Assembly: GCA_903840165.1 (NCBI GenBank)
Contig: CAIMEY010000065.1
Location: 24,375 to 88,374, forward strand
Reading direction: 5' to 3'
DNA: 64,000 bases
Source of the DNA: an uncultured Myxococcales bacterium
GTDB lineage: Bacteria > Myxococcota_A > UBA9042
Shown here: piece by piece, positions 8,441 to 17,637 of the stretch
How the letters are laid out: each line of letters opens with the position of its first letter
Position numbering within the stretch: the first letter of the stretch is position 1
Made by a program: the position numbers and the translations under genes
Notes under the pieces: generated by a model
What the model was told of the DNA's origin: nothing
Seen by the model: only the letters and a program-made list of their open reading frames with translations
Databases searched by the model: none

Positions 8441-11314
8441 ATGGTCCCAAGCTGCAAGCGGAAAAAAAGCATTCACTTCATGCTGTTCTCTGCGTGGATA
8501 CCCCTGCAGCGGTGGCAACTCTTGGTGTGCGCGGCCCCGCTGCTGGCCTGGGGTCTGCTGTGGCCAGTCTGTTGTCTGGGGCAGTCGGTACCTGCCTTTG
8601 ACGACCACACGCGCAGGAATTTCCAAACAACTCAAGAGTTTAGCGATTTCGCCCGTGAAGGCGGCGAGCCTGCAGCCGTCAAGTTTGTCCTGCCCTTCTT
8701 CTCCGGCGACGCTGACAATAGGCCCGCACTGGTCAACTGTTTGTTTCTTCAGCCTAGTTTCTATCGGATGCACGACGAGTGGTACTGGTTCTCCTTGCTC
8801 AACGGCCAGTCAGTACCCGGACTGTCCGATAAGCCCCTCCAAGGCAATCACTTTTCCGACATCGCCGCCATCTACGCCGCCTTTGCCCACACCCGCGCCT
8901 TGCCGCTGGGCTTGCGCTGGGTGGAGGAACGCATCTACTCGACGTATTTCTACGATATTTCAGTGGGTCCCATCGATGATCGCATGGTGCCGCGGCAAAT
9001 GGCGGTCGGTACGGTGATCTACCTGCCCCCCGACCCAAAACGCTTGAAATCGCAAGCGCTATGGCTACTCCAGCTCGAAGAAACCGACCCTGCCCGCGAG
9101 GCAGCCCTGCTCCACATCCTGCACCGGGTCGCTCGGGCCCTACCGCCGGATGCGCAACTGCAATGGTTACCGCGCAGTTCGCCGTCCCAGCAAGCCCTGG
9201 CCCAACAGCTGCGCAATCGCGGTGGAGAGCTGCAAAATCGCATTGTTTTCTTTTCGGAAATCGCTGTGCCGGGCCAAGCCCTTGTCTACAACCCCGGTAT
9301 TGCCGCGGGCCACATCAAGATTGTCGCGCCCGGGAGCCTGCACAGCGCCAACCTGCGCAGCGACGATATTGTGATTCTGTCCGAAATCCCTGATGAATTG
9401 CCGCCTGTTGCGGCGATAATAACCACGGTGCCGCAGACGCCCCAGGCCCACCTCAATCTGCTTGCTGTGGCGCGCGGCACGCCCAATGGCTACGTCCAAG
9501 GCATCGACCAGTGGCCAGCGCTCAGGGCCCTGGCGCGTTCGGGGCAGCCCGCGGTGATCGAGCTCGCAGACGGTCATGTCCGCTATCGGGCGATGACAGA
9601 GCAACAGTTTTTTCAGTGGCTTGAACAAGTTAGACCGGTGGAGCCATCGTCCCGCGTCGCAATGATGGCCAATCCCCCGGCGGTGGTCTTGCTCGACAAG
9701 GTAGCCCAAGGAGGCTTGCAGAATGCGCTTTTGGCGATGCATCGCTGGTTGCCAGTCATCGGTGGCAAGGCGGCTGGCTTGCTGGCCCTGCTTGGACAGC
9801 CGAACCTAGCGACACCATACCGGCCTTTAGCTTTGACAACAAATGGTTACGTCAGCCACCTGCAGCCGCTCCAACCGCTTCTGACGGCGCTTTTGACGGA
9901 CCCAGAATTCCTCGCCCCCCGGGCCCGCTTGCTGCTGCTCGAAGGCCAAGCTTCCTTTGACAAGATGGCAGCGCACGACCCGGCGGCTCAGGCTTGGCTG
10001 GCTCTCTTCCGCAAGAGGACGCATGGGCCTGCTGTGACTCGTGTTTTGGCTGAAGGCGGCGTGCAGGCCATCGTCGCCCATCGGCCCTTGCCCGTCTCTT
10101 GGTGGCAGCAGGTTGAACCGATATTAGCCAAACAGTTTGAAGGGTTGTCTGACGACCAGCCCCTTCGCTTTCGCTCCTCGAGCACCGCAGAGGACGTCGA
10201 TGGGTGCAACGCTGCCGGTGTCTACGCTTCTTACTCCGGCTATTTGCACGCCGAACGCGCCAAAACTCCACAATTACGTAGCAAAACCGCAGCGCGCGCC
10301 ATCGCAAAGGTGTGGGCTTCGTTTTGGTCCTATGACGCGTTTGAAGAACGCCAACAGGCTGAAATTGCGCACTTAGACGCGAAGATGGCCATCTTGGTCG
10401 AGCCGGGTTTTCCCGATGCTGTCGAAACCGCCAATGGTGTCGTGCTGTTTGGCCTTGGCATCGGCCCGGACGGCGCGTCGCGCATGGAGATGACCGTCAA
10501 CGTCCAGCCGGGGGCATTGTCCGTCACGAATCCGCCGCCTGGTCAACAGGTTGTGCCGGAAATCGACCGCGTCACGGCCGGGCCGGGGCAAGCGCCGCAG
10601 ATCGAGCGTCTCGGCAACTCGTCGGCCCTGCCCAATGGCCAAGTGGTCAGTGACGCGGAATTACAAAAGGCTTTTGCCGAATTGACAGCCTTCGCCGAGC
10701 CGTGGATGGCGGCCAAAGGCGTGGGCCTCAATCCGGGGCAGAAGCCGCTATCGACCGTCTTAGACTTGGAGTTTCGGCGAGTTGCCCCAGGGTGGCCGGC
10801 GATGACCCAGGGCGCTCCGGATCCGGCGCGGTGGGTGTGGAAGCAGGTTCGCCCCCTGTCCCGTGCGGCGCGGTTGCGGGCCCGCGACGTTGTAGCGCCG
10901 ACGCCCATCGACGTCCTGCAAGCAGCCGTGCGTGCTGCGCGAAAGCATTGCCAAAATGGGCCATTGACTGTGGATCAGGTGCTGGTGTGGACCCATCCCT
11001 CGGCGACGCTACTGCCCTTTGCCCAGGCACCGCTGGTCGTGCAGACCCTGGTTACCTTTGACGCCACGGGGCTGGGCTACCTGCGGGGAGAACGCCTGCA
11101 ACTCGATGCGCGAACAGGTCTTTTGCGCGTGCAGGCTGCTGTGGATGACGCGGCCCACGCCCCTCAAGCCGCCAAGGTTGCCGCTGCCTTGGCTGCAATT
11201 CACGCCCAACCTAGCCAAACGATTGCCCAAGCCCTGGCAGGGGGCGATTGTCGACAAAACGAACTGGTCGCTGCACCGGAAATGGCGCTCCGTGCCCTAT
11301 TTTCGCGCCCCTGA
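8441..11314 (+). CDS. Exported PEP/pyruvate-binding (PPDK N-terminal-like) protein
   Basis: 957 aa. I chose ATG 8441 (AAAGGAA eight bases upstream) over the ORF start at 8117, whose first ~100 codons look non-coding. A basic N-terminus and hydrophobic stretch (LLVCAAPLLAWGLLWPVCCLGQ) form a signal peptide or anchor. Around residue 333, TVPQTPQAHLNLLAVARGTPN resembles the phosphohistidine mobile domain of PEP-utilising enzymes. From ~440 (IGGKAAGLLAL) through ~576 (RFRSSSTAEDVDG) is the ATP-grasp PEP/pyruvate-binding domain of pyruvate phosphate dikinase and PEP synthase. No C-terminal TIM-barrel PEP domain is seen, so it is not a complete PPDK. Export of an ATP-grasp fold is odd. The substrate is unknown. 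Confidence 0.85.
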   Translation: MVPSCKRKKSIHFMLFSAWIPLQRWQLLVCAAPLLAWGLLWPVCCLGQSVPAFDDHTRRNFQTTQEFSDFAREGGEPAAVKFVLPFFSGDADNRPALVNCLFLQPSFYRMHDEWYWFSLLNGQSVPGLSDKPLQGNHFSDIAAIYAAFAHTRALPLGLRWVEERIYSTYFYDISVGPIDDRMVPRQMAVGTVIYLPPDPKRLKSQALWLLQLEETDPAREAALLHILHRVARALPPDAQLQWLPRSSPSQQALAQQLRNRGGELQNRIVFFSEIAVPGQALVYNPGIAAGHIKIVAPGSLHSANLRSDDIVILSEIPDELPPVAAIITTVPQTPQAHLNLLAVARGTPNGYVQGIDQWPALRALARSGQPAVIELADGHVRYRAMTEQQFFQWLEQVRPVEPSSRVAMMANPPAVVLLDKVAQGGLQNALLAMHRWLPVIGGKAAGLLALLGQPNLATPYRPLALTTNGYVSHLQPLQPLLTALLTDPEFLAPRARLLLLEGQASFDKMAAHDPAAQAWLALFRKRTHGPAVTRVLAEGGVQAIVAHRPLPVSWWQQVEPILAKQFEGLSDDQPLRFRSSSTAEDVDGCNAAGVYASYSGYLHAERAKTPQLRSKTAARAIAKVWASFWSYDAFEERQQAEIAHLDAKMAILVEPGFPDAVETANGVVLFGLGIGPDGASRMEMTVNVQPGALSVTNPPPGQQVVPEIDRVTAGPGQAPQIERLGNSSALPNGQVVSDAELQKAFAELTAFAEPWMAAKGVGLNPGQKPLSTVLDLEFRRVAPGWPAMTQGAPDPARWVWKQVRPLSRAARLRARDVVAPTPIDVLQAAVRAARKHCQNGPLTVDQVLVWTHPSATLLPFAQAPLVVQTLVTFDATGLGYLRGERLQLDARTGLLRVQAAVDDAAHAPQAAKVAAALAAIHAQPSQTIAQALAGGDCRQNELVAAPEMALRALFSRP

Positions 11315-11481
11315 TGGCTGTAGTACTGCTATCAAACTGCTCATTCTACATCCGTTCTTTGCCCCCAACCATGCCCAAACAGTCCCTGTGCTCGGTGGCC
11401 GCCGCGGTGGCCATGCGCGATCTTGAGCTTTGACCCGACCCTGCTAGGCTCGGCGGCAGCGACATCCACCGTGGAGCCGAC

Positions 11482-13029
11482 ATGCACGACAGCGCTTTGT
11501 TGCAAGAATCCCTCGCCGGCCTGCCCGCGGACGTGGCCAGCAGCCCCCTGTTCAACGCCGACTTGGCTCCCGTCCCCGCGGCACGGCGCAACTGGTCTAC
11601 CTATAATTTCGCAGCGTTGTGGATCTCCATGGCGCATTGCATCCCCACGTACACGCTGGCCGGCGGCCTGATCGCCAGTGGCATGAACTGGTGGCAGGCC
11701 CTGCTGACCATTGGCCTGGGTAACCTCATCATTTTGGTGCCGATTCTGCTTAACGCCCATCCTGGCACCAAGTACGGCATTCCCTTTCCCGTGTTGGCGC
11801 GCGCCTCTTTCGGCACGGTCGGTGCCAATATCCCAGCTATCTTAAGAGCTTTGGTGGCTTGCGGCTGGTTTGGCATCAACGCCTACATCGGCGGCGAAGC
11901 AGTCAAGGCCTTTGTGGTCAGTTTTTGGCCTGATTTCGCACATTTGGGCGGCGATTTCACCATCATGGGCCTGCCCCTGCCAGATGCGATCACCTTTCTT
12001 GTGTTCTGGTTTGCCAATATTGTGATTATTTACAAGGGCATGAATGCCGTTCGTATCTTTGAAAACTGGGCCGCGCCCATCGTCCTGGTGCTTGCCGCTG
12101 TCCTTTTGGCCTGGGTGGTGGCGCGTGCGGGCGGCGTCGGCCCCTTGCTCGATCGACCGTCAAAGTTCCATAATCTCAGTGAATTCTGGCCCGTCTTTGT
12201 GCCCAAGCTGACGGCGATGGTCGGTTTCTGGTCGACCCTGGCCCTGAACATTCCTGACTTCACTCGCTACGGAAAAGGTCAAAAAGAACAAATGGTTGGC
12301 CAGGCCTTGGGTTTGCCAACGACAATGATCGCTTTTTCCGCCATGGCCTTGGTCATCACCAGTGCTTCGGCCGCCGTGCTGGTCGGCGCGGACGTCAAGG
12401 ACCTGTGGAATCCCGAATTCCTTTTAGGTCAAATGACTTCTGCGACACCCCCTGCCGGTCTTAGTGCCCCGCTGATTGCCAGTGCCGGGGTTCGCGCCCT
12501 GGTGGCGGTTGTGGCGGTGGCCGGCATCTTGATCGCCACCCTCTCGGTCAACATTGCCGCCAATGTCGTGAGTCCTGCCAATGATTTCGCGAATCTAGCC
12601 CCTCGCCTCATCAGTTTTAAGACAGGCGGTTTGATCACCGGGATCATCGGCATCGTCTGTATGCCCTGGAAACTCATGGCCGATGCTTCGACCTACCTGG
12701 ACGGCTGGCTTGGCGGCGTCTCAGCCTTGCTGGGCCCCGTGGCGGGCATCATGGTTGCTGACTATTTCCTCATTCGCCGCACGGAGTTGGACGTCGCTGA
12801 CTTGTACCGGCCCAATGGCCGCTATCCCCGCTTCAATCCCATCGCCATTATCGCCTTGGCGGCGGGCATCGCGCCCAACTTGCCGGGATTTCTCAAGGGA
12901 ATTCATCTATTCAACGATATACCCGCCCTATTTGAACAACTCTACCCTTACGCTTGGTTCACTGGCGTGCCGATTGCGCTGCTGGTCTATGTGGTTGGCT
13001 CCAAACTGACCCGAGCAAAGGCGCTGTAG
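11482..13029 (+). CDS. NCS1-family nucleobase/hydantoin:cation symporter
   Basis: 515 aa polytopic membrane protein. ATG 11482 has GGAG six bases upstream. It carries the NCS1 hallmarks: NWSTYNFAALWISMAHCIPTYTL at the start of TM1, LNAHPGTKYGIPFPVL, the TM3 signature RALVACGWFGINAYIGG, and WSTLALNIPDFTRYGKGQ. These align by eye with hydantoin (Mhp1), allantoin and cytosine permeases. The residue after GWFGI is Asn where substrate-coordinating Gln is common in the family, so the ligand cannot be predicted. No purine, pyrimidine or hydantoin catabolic gene sits next to it. A TGCTAGGCT promoter-like element lies at 11442-11450. It probably imports a nucleobase or related ring compound with Na+ or H+. 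Confidence 0.9.
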   Translation: MHDSALLQESLAGLPADVASSPLFNADLAPVPAARRNWSTYNFAALWISMAHCIPTYTLAGGLIASGMNWWQALLTIGLGNLIILVPILLNAHPGTKYGIPFPVLARASFGTVGANIPAILRALVACGWFGINAYIGGEAVKAFVVSFWPDFAHLGGDFTIMGLPLPDAITFLVFWFANIVIIYKGMNAVRIFENWAAPIVLVLAAVLLAWVVARAGGVGPLLDRPSKFHNLSEFWPVFVPKLTAMVGFWSTLALNIPDFTRYGKGQKEQMVGQALGLPTTMIAFSAMALVITSASAAVLVGADVKDLWNPEFLLGQMTSATPPAGLSAPLIASAGVRALVAVVAVAGILIATLSVNIAANVVSPANDFANLAPRLISFKTGGLITGIIGIVCMPWKLMADASTYLDGWLGGVSALLGPVAGIMVADYFLIRRTELDVADLYRPNGRYPRFNPIAIIALAAGIAPNLPGFLKGIHLFNDIPALFEQLYPYAWFTGVPIALLVYVVGSKLTRAKAL

Positions 13030-13035
13030 TTGCTT

Positions 13036-14649
13036 ATGTTTCTCCCAACCACCCAGACCCATCGCCTGTGGTTACGCCTGCTCTGCATGGCGATCTGCCT
13101 AAGTCCGGCGAGCGCATGGGCGGCGAAAAGCGAAAGCAAAACAGGGGATAAGGCCAGTAAGCATCGATCGGCTCACGGTCCTCAGGTCGATAAGCACGCT
13201 TCCGCTAAGCACAGCGACAAGAGCGGCGACCGCAGCAGCAAGCGCGGAGATTCAGAAAAGTCCCCGAAACAAAAGGGAAAGTCGGTCAAGCAGGACAAGG
13301 CCACTGCGGCCCTGCGCAAATCCTGTGCCAGCGCCAAGAACCGCAGCAGCAAGGCTTGTAAGGCGCTTGTTCAAGCTGATCGCAAGGCGGCTCGCAACGA
13401 GGATAGTGACGCCAAGCACTCAAAAGACAAAGACAATCATGCCAAGAAAGGTGCCGATGCTACCGATGCCAAGGACACCGCCAAGTCGGGCAGTGCGGCC
13501 AAGAGCGGTGCGGGTACTAAGGACAAAGACGGTGCCAAGGACAGCGGCGACGGTCATGATTCAGCCAAGCCCTTGAGTGCCAAGGAGAAAAAACGCCTCG
13601 ATGCCTTGGGCAAGCTCTGCGCCGATAAGAAGCAAAAGAAGTCCGCAAAATGTCAGGCTTATCGCAGCGAGATGCAGCAAAGGACGGCCGCCGCCGAACG
13701 CGTCAAGCTCAAGAAACTATGCGCGCCCAAGGCAAATCGCGGTTCCAAGCAGTGCAAAGATTTTGTGATTGCAGAGAAAAAGCGGCAGCAGGTGATCTCG
13801 ATCTGTGGTCGCAAATACGGGGTTGCCAAGAAGAACGAAAAGATCGCGGCCTTTGCCAAGCGCATGCGTGTCAGCGAAGCAAGGATTCGTGATCTCAATG
13901 AATTGGCCAAGCTCAAGGTGCTCAAGGGTGGAAAGCGCTACTTGGTCTACAAGTCGCCCCATGACGGCGTGACCCTGCAAGGCGGTGAATTACTTGAGGC
14001 AGAATCAGGTATTTACACGTTACAGAGGCCCGAACGTGGCTGGGGCAAACCATTGCTGGTGGCGGCGATCGCCCAGGCGGCCAAGCAAGTACAGGCGCAG
14101 TCTCCGGATTTGCCTTGGCTGGTCGTTGGCGATTTGTCCAAGGAACGCGGAGGCTGTTTGCCGCCGCACAAGTCGCATCGCGGCGGGGTCGATGCCGATA
14201 TTGGTTTTTACTATCGCGGGGCTCACCAGCGTCGGTGGTTGGGTGGCGCCACGCCGGAGACGCTCGATGCTGATCGGACCTGGCAGTTGATCAAGACCCT
14301 GCAGGCAACAGGCAAGCTGGAATTTGTGTTCATGGATCATAGTTTGCACGAAGTGCTCTACCAAGCTGCCTTGCGCGCGGGGGAGACGCCCCAAACGTTG
14401 CAATCGATGATTCAGTGGCCGCGGCCCATCGAGCGGGCCCACGAGACCGTCGTTCGGCACCTGGACGGCCACGACAACCACATGCACGTTCGATTGCGTT
14501 GTCCTGAGAAGGAAGAGTGCAATTTAACAGAGGATATGCGCAACGCCTTGGCTCAAGTGCGCCAGGACAGGATGGGCGGGCCGGTGGCTGAATCGCCGCC
14601 CCAGCGCTGGGTGGGTCGGCCGCAGCGGGCATTGCCGGGGCTACCCTAA
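13036..14649 (+). CDS. MepA-like penicillin-insensitive murein endopeptidase with Lys-rich linker
   Basis: About 537 aa; ATG 13036, six bases after the transporter stop, is preferred to the TTG at 13030. A signal peptide (LRLLCMAICLSPASAWA) is followed by a ~170-residue Lys/Asp/Ser/Ala low-complexity tract. Next comes a Cys-containing Lys-rich segment and a region (YGVAKKNEKIAAFAKRM...) reminiscent of a LysM-type wall-binding module. The C-terminal ~190 residues are an M74/MepA peptidase: GDLSKERGG, HKSHRGGVDADIG with metal-binding His and Asp (~378-386), and HDNHMHVR (~480). MepA cleaves D-Ala-mDAP crosslinks in periplasmic peptidoglycan. E. coli MepA is ~274 aa, so the basic N-terminal half is extra and may bind anionic wall polymers (inference). 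Confidence 0.88.
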   Translation: MFLPTTQTHRLWLRLLCMAICLSPASAWAAKSESKTGDKASKHRSAHGPQVDKHASAKHSDKSGDRSSKRGDSEKSPKQKGKSVKQDKATAALRKSCASAKNRSSKACKALVQADRKAARNEDSDAKHSKDKDNHAKKGADATDAKDTAKSGSAAKSGAGTKDKDGAKDSGDGHDSAKPLSAKEKKRLDALGKLCADKKQKKSAKCQAYRSEMQQRTAAAERVKLKKLCAPKANRGSKQCKDFVIAEKKRQQVISICGRKYGVAKKNEKIAAFAKRMRVSEARIRDLNELAKLKVLKGGKRYLVYKSPHDGVTLQGGELLEAESGIYTLQRPERGWGKPLLVAAIAQAAKQVQAQSPDLPWLVVGDLSKERGGCLPPHKSHRGGVDADIGFYYRGAHQRRWLGGATPETLDADRTWQLIKTLQATGKLEFVFMDHSLHEVLYQAALRAGETPQTLQSMIQWPRPIERAHETVVRHLDGHDNHMHVRLRCPEKEECNLTEDMRNALAQVRQDRMGGPVAESPPQRWVGRPQRALPGLP

Positions 14650-14733
14650 ATGCGGAGCCGCAACGTGGGTAGGCTTGACATGGTTCAGCGGATGACGCAC
14701 CCTACGGCTCGGCTCGCGCGCCGTCCTCTCTAT

Positions 14734-14817
14734 GCCGGAGTGGTGAAATGGTAGACGCGGCGGACTCAAAATCCGTTGGGCTAAATGCCCTTGAGGGTTC
14801 AAGTCCCTCCTCCGGCA
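14734..14817 (+). tRNA. tRNA-Leu (anticodon CAA)
   Basis: Acceptor arms GCCGGAG and CTCCGGC pair perfectly over seven bases. The anticodon loop CTCAAAA, closed by GCGGA/TCCGT, gives anticodon CAA, reading UUG. A long variable arm (class II, expected for Leu) and a T arm GAGGG-TTCAAGT-CCCTC follow. The discriminator is A at 14817 and the next bases are CCC, so the 3' CCA is not fully encoded. It lies 84 bp after the MepA-like gene and directly before the porin gene. Confidence 0.97.
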
Positions 14818-14902
14818 CCCCATGAAGCAACCGTGGCCCTGCGGTCCACAGACCTGTCGCTCGTCAGCGGACTTTGCGCTGACAGCGGCTGAGGGGCTGT
14901 GG

Positions 14903-16300
14903 TTGCGATTCGCAGGGAAATTCAATCCGTTCCAAGCAAATGACGCATGTCGTCCTCAACGTCCCGACGCGGTTGACCCTGCGCCCAGGACAGCGTCTCG
15001 CCTTTGCCCTGCGCTCCAGCTTGCCTTGGGGTTGATCATCGGCACGGCTATCCTGCCGCAACCCGGGTTTTCTCAAGAAATACCGGAGGCGATTGCCAGT
15101 GAGCCTGCCGAGCCGGTCTCCACCATTGAGTCCAAGCTCGACGCAGAATTGCGCTTCCGCACGGCAGCTTCGGGTGGAATTACGGCGCCTGCGCCTGGAC
15201 AAGATGATTGGCGGCGCGGGGCTTCGGACCGGGTGCGCTTGGGCGCTCAACTACGCCGGCAAAATATCTCTAGTTACGTGCAGTTGCAGCAGTCCGGCGC
15301 TTTGGGTGACGCCGGGCCCGGCGATCAGCCTTTGCAGTTCGGAATGCAGCAAGGCTTTGTTCGCGTTGAGGAAGCGGGTCTGCGCGGTCTGCGCGTTGAC
15401 TTTGGCCGCATGGCGCTGGAGTACGGCAGCGCGCGGATGATTGGTCGCTACGATTTTCACGAAACAGGTAATGCTTTCGATGGATTGCGTGCCCATCAGA
15501 CAGTAGGAGACTACCTCGATGCGGACGTGCTGGCGGTCAAGATTCGCCGCAACAGTGCCCATCCCGATAAAGGTCGCAACTTATTTGGGCTTTATGCCAC
15601 CGCGCGCCCGACCAGTCGTGTGACGGCGGATCTCTATTTGCTGTACCTTAGCGACACTACGGAGACGGCCCAATCTCATGATATTACAATGGGGTCTCGA
15701 ATCGAATTTCGCCCTTGGTCCTTCCTGACGGCCGAAGCCGAATTGGCGGCGCAGATCGGCGGCGAGCAACTCGCTGACCACGCCCAAGCCCGCGACCATT
15801 TGGCATTGGCCATGGCAGGGTCGTTGCAGTTGGACGCTTCCAAATGGATTCCACTGTATGGACGGGCATTTAGCCACATGTACAGCGGCGACGAGTTGGC
15901 CCATCCGAATGTTTCCAGCCGCTGGCATCCGCTCTATCCCTCTCTCGATGAAATTGTTGGATTTTTGCAGATCTTTGCCCAGGCTAACCTCACCCAAGTG
16001 GGGGGAACGTTGGGATGGAAGCCGGTTGAAAAAATAGATATTTCCTTAGATGGGCGGCAGTCCTACGCGCGAACGGGAACGACGCTTCCGGGCTTTGCGG
16101 GCCAAATCCTACCCGGCGACGGCGCTTGGGTGCGCCTAGGTGCTGAATTAGACTTGAGAATTCGCTGGTCCCTTCGCCCTTGGTCTCAGCTGCTTCTGGT
16201 CGGTGGATCCTTCGCCCCCAGCCAAGACGTGAAGTCCAACCTGTTGAATCAAGGAAGAAATATCAGTCAAGTCCTGTTGCAATGGACAACACGATTCTGA
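14903..16300 (+). CDS. Outer-membrane beta-barrel protein, alginate-export/porin-like
   Basis: About 465 aa from TTG 14903 (AGGGG upstream); the ORF track begins at ATG 14822, which would sit three bases after the tRNA and has no ribosome site. A hydrophobic export signal (LALGLIIGTAILPQPGFSQ) precedes a mature protein made of alternating amphipathic strands. The segment ELRFRTAASGG...RVRLGAQLRRQNISSYVQLQQSG and GLRVDFGRMALEYGSARMIG resembles the alginate-export barrel family (AlgE-like), whose members serve as specific porins. The C-terminus ends in an aromatic-rich strand (LLQWTTRF) with terminal Phe, typical of barrels recognised by the Bam machinery. The cargo is unknown, and no alginate genes are nearby. 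Confidence 0.82.
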   Translation: MRFAGKFNPFQANDACRPQRPDAVDPAPRTASRLCPALQLALGLIIGTAILPQPGFSQEIPEAIASEPAEPVSTIESKLDAELRFRTAASGGITAPAPGQDDWRRGASDRVRLGAQLRRQNISSYVQLQQSGALGDAGPGDQPLQFGMQQGFVRVEEAGLRGLRVDFGRMALEYGSARMIGRYDFHETGNAFDGLRAHQTVGDYLDADVLAVKIRRNSAHPDKGRNLFGLYATARPTSRVTADLYLLYLSDTTETAQSHDITMGSRIEFRPWSFLTAEAELAAQIGGEQLADHAQARDHLALAMAGSLQLDASKWIPLYGRAFSHMYSGDELAHPNVSSRWHPLYPSLDEIVGFLQIFAQANLTQVGGTLGWKPVEKIDISLDGRQSYARTGTTLPGFAGQILPGDGAWVRLGAELDLRIRWSLRPWSQLLLVGGSFAPSQDVKSNLLNQGRNISQVLLQWTTRF

Positions 16301-16394
16301 CCCGGGTACACTTGACAGTTGCCCTGTCCCTTCGTTCTGCCCCGTTTTTTTGCTATTAGCCCTTGTTTCTCAATCGGAATCCCAGGAGCACCCG

Positions 16395-17618
16395 ATGCAA
16401 GTCGTTCACGCCGCGCGCAGCGATGTCGGCCTCGTTCGCCACAACAATGAGGATTCGTTGCTGGTCGATCCGGCCCTGCAGCTGTTCCTGGTCTGTGACG
16501 GTGTCGGCGGTCGCGAGGGCGGCGAGGAGGCCAGTCGCATTGCGACCGAGGCGATCGGCCTAGCCCTGACCGAGTCGCGAAAGATCATCTTTGATTTCGC
16601 GGAGAATCGCGGAAGTATCACCCGCCGCGACGTCGGCCATGTCCTTGAGCAGGCGATCAGCAGTGCCAGCGGGCAGATTCGCCAGCACGCCATGCGCACA
16701 GAAGGCTTGGCCGGCATGGCAACCACGGTCGTGGCCCTACTTGTGACAGGAAATCATGCCTTTGTCGCCCATGTCGGCGATTCGCGCTGCTACTTGGCGC
16801 GCAATGGCGTCCTGCACCCGCTGACCGAAGATCATAGCATGATCAACGATTTGCGTCGCCGTGGCCGGGATACCCAAGGCGCTGTGACTGCCGCCTACCA
16901 TGAGGCCCTGACCCGTGCCCTGGGTGTGCTGGACACTGCGCGCGTCGATCTGCTTGATTTGGAACTGATTCCTGGCGATCGGTTCGTGCTTTGCTCAGAC
17001 GGCGTTCACGGCGTGCTGGGTGAAGACGCCATGCAGCAATGCGTGCCTCGCGGGGATGTTCGCCAAGTTGTTGAGGATTTGATCGAAGGTACTCTGCAGC
17101 GCGGGGCTCCGGACAATGCCACAGCCATTGTCGTCGAAGTGGTGGATGATGCTGCTGCGGAGCGAGCGACCCGCGTTCGTCGGCGCCTCGAGGCCTTGCA
17201 GGGCGTTTCGATGTTCCGCTACCTGCCCTACGCCGACCTGATTCGCGTGGCGGGCGTCGCCAAGGAGAAGCAACTGCCTGCTGGGACAGAAGTTTTTCAA
17301 GAAGGCGCTTACGGCGAGAGCCTGTACATCATCCTTGACGGCGTCGCGGCCGTGGTCAAGGCAGACGTGGAAATAGCTACGCTGCAACCTGGCGCTCATT
17401 TTGGTGAAATGTCGCTCATTGAGCGCGTGCCCCGTAGCGCCACCATCCGCGCCAAGAGCGAGATGAGCGTGCTGATGATTGAACGCGATGCCTTTTTTGG
17501 CCTGCTCGCCGAAGAACAGGCCGCGGTCAAGCTGCTGTGGGGCCTAGTGCGGATGCTCAATGCCCGTTTGCGCACCACCAGCGATGAACTGACCTTGCTC
17601 AAGTCCAATCACCACTGA
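16395..17618 (+). CDS. PP2C-type Ser/Thr phosphatase fused to cyclic-nucleotide-binding domain
   Basis: 407 aa. ATG 16395 (MQVVHAARSD) has AGGAG seven bases upstream, better than the ORF start at 16350. Residues ~1-255 are a PP2C/PPM phosphatase: VGLVRHNNEDS, VCDGVGGREGGEEAS, AMRTEGLAGMATTVVAL, AHVGDSRCYL, LCSDGVHGVL and PDNATAIVV give the metal-binding Asp residues. Residues ~275-400 are a Crp-type beta-roll (GTEVFQEGAYGESLYIILDGVAAV, GAHFGEMSLIERVPRSATIRA), so phosphatase activity may be gated by a cyclic nucleotide. A TGCTATTAG extended -10-like element lies at 16351-16359. A lipoprotein and a second PP2C follow on the same strand. No kinase partner is in the window. Confidence 0.92.
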   Translation: MQVVHAARSDVGLVRHNNEDSLLVDPALQLFLVCDGVGGREGGEEASRIATEAIGLALTESRKIIFDFAENRGSITRRDVGHVLEQAISSASGQIRQHAMRTEGLAGMATTVVALLVTGNHAFVAHVGDSRCYLARNGVLHPLTEDHSMINDLRRRGRDTQGAVTAAYHEALTRALGVLDTARVDLLDLELIPGDRFVLCSDGVHGVLGEDAMQQCVPRGDVRQVVEDLIEGTLQRGAPDNATAIVVEVVDDAAAERATRVRRRLEALQGVSMFRYLPYADLIRVAGVAKEKQLPAGTEVFQEGAYGESLYIILDGVAAVVKADVEIATLQPGAHFGEMSLIERVPRSATIRAKSEMSVLMIERDAFFGLLAEEQAAVKLLWGLVRMLNARLRTTSDELTLLKSNHH

Positions 17619-17637
17619 GAACAGGTTGAAAAGTCTA

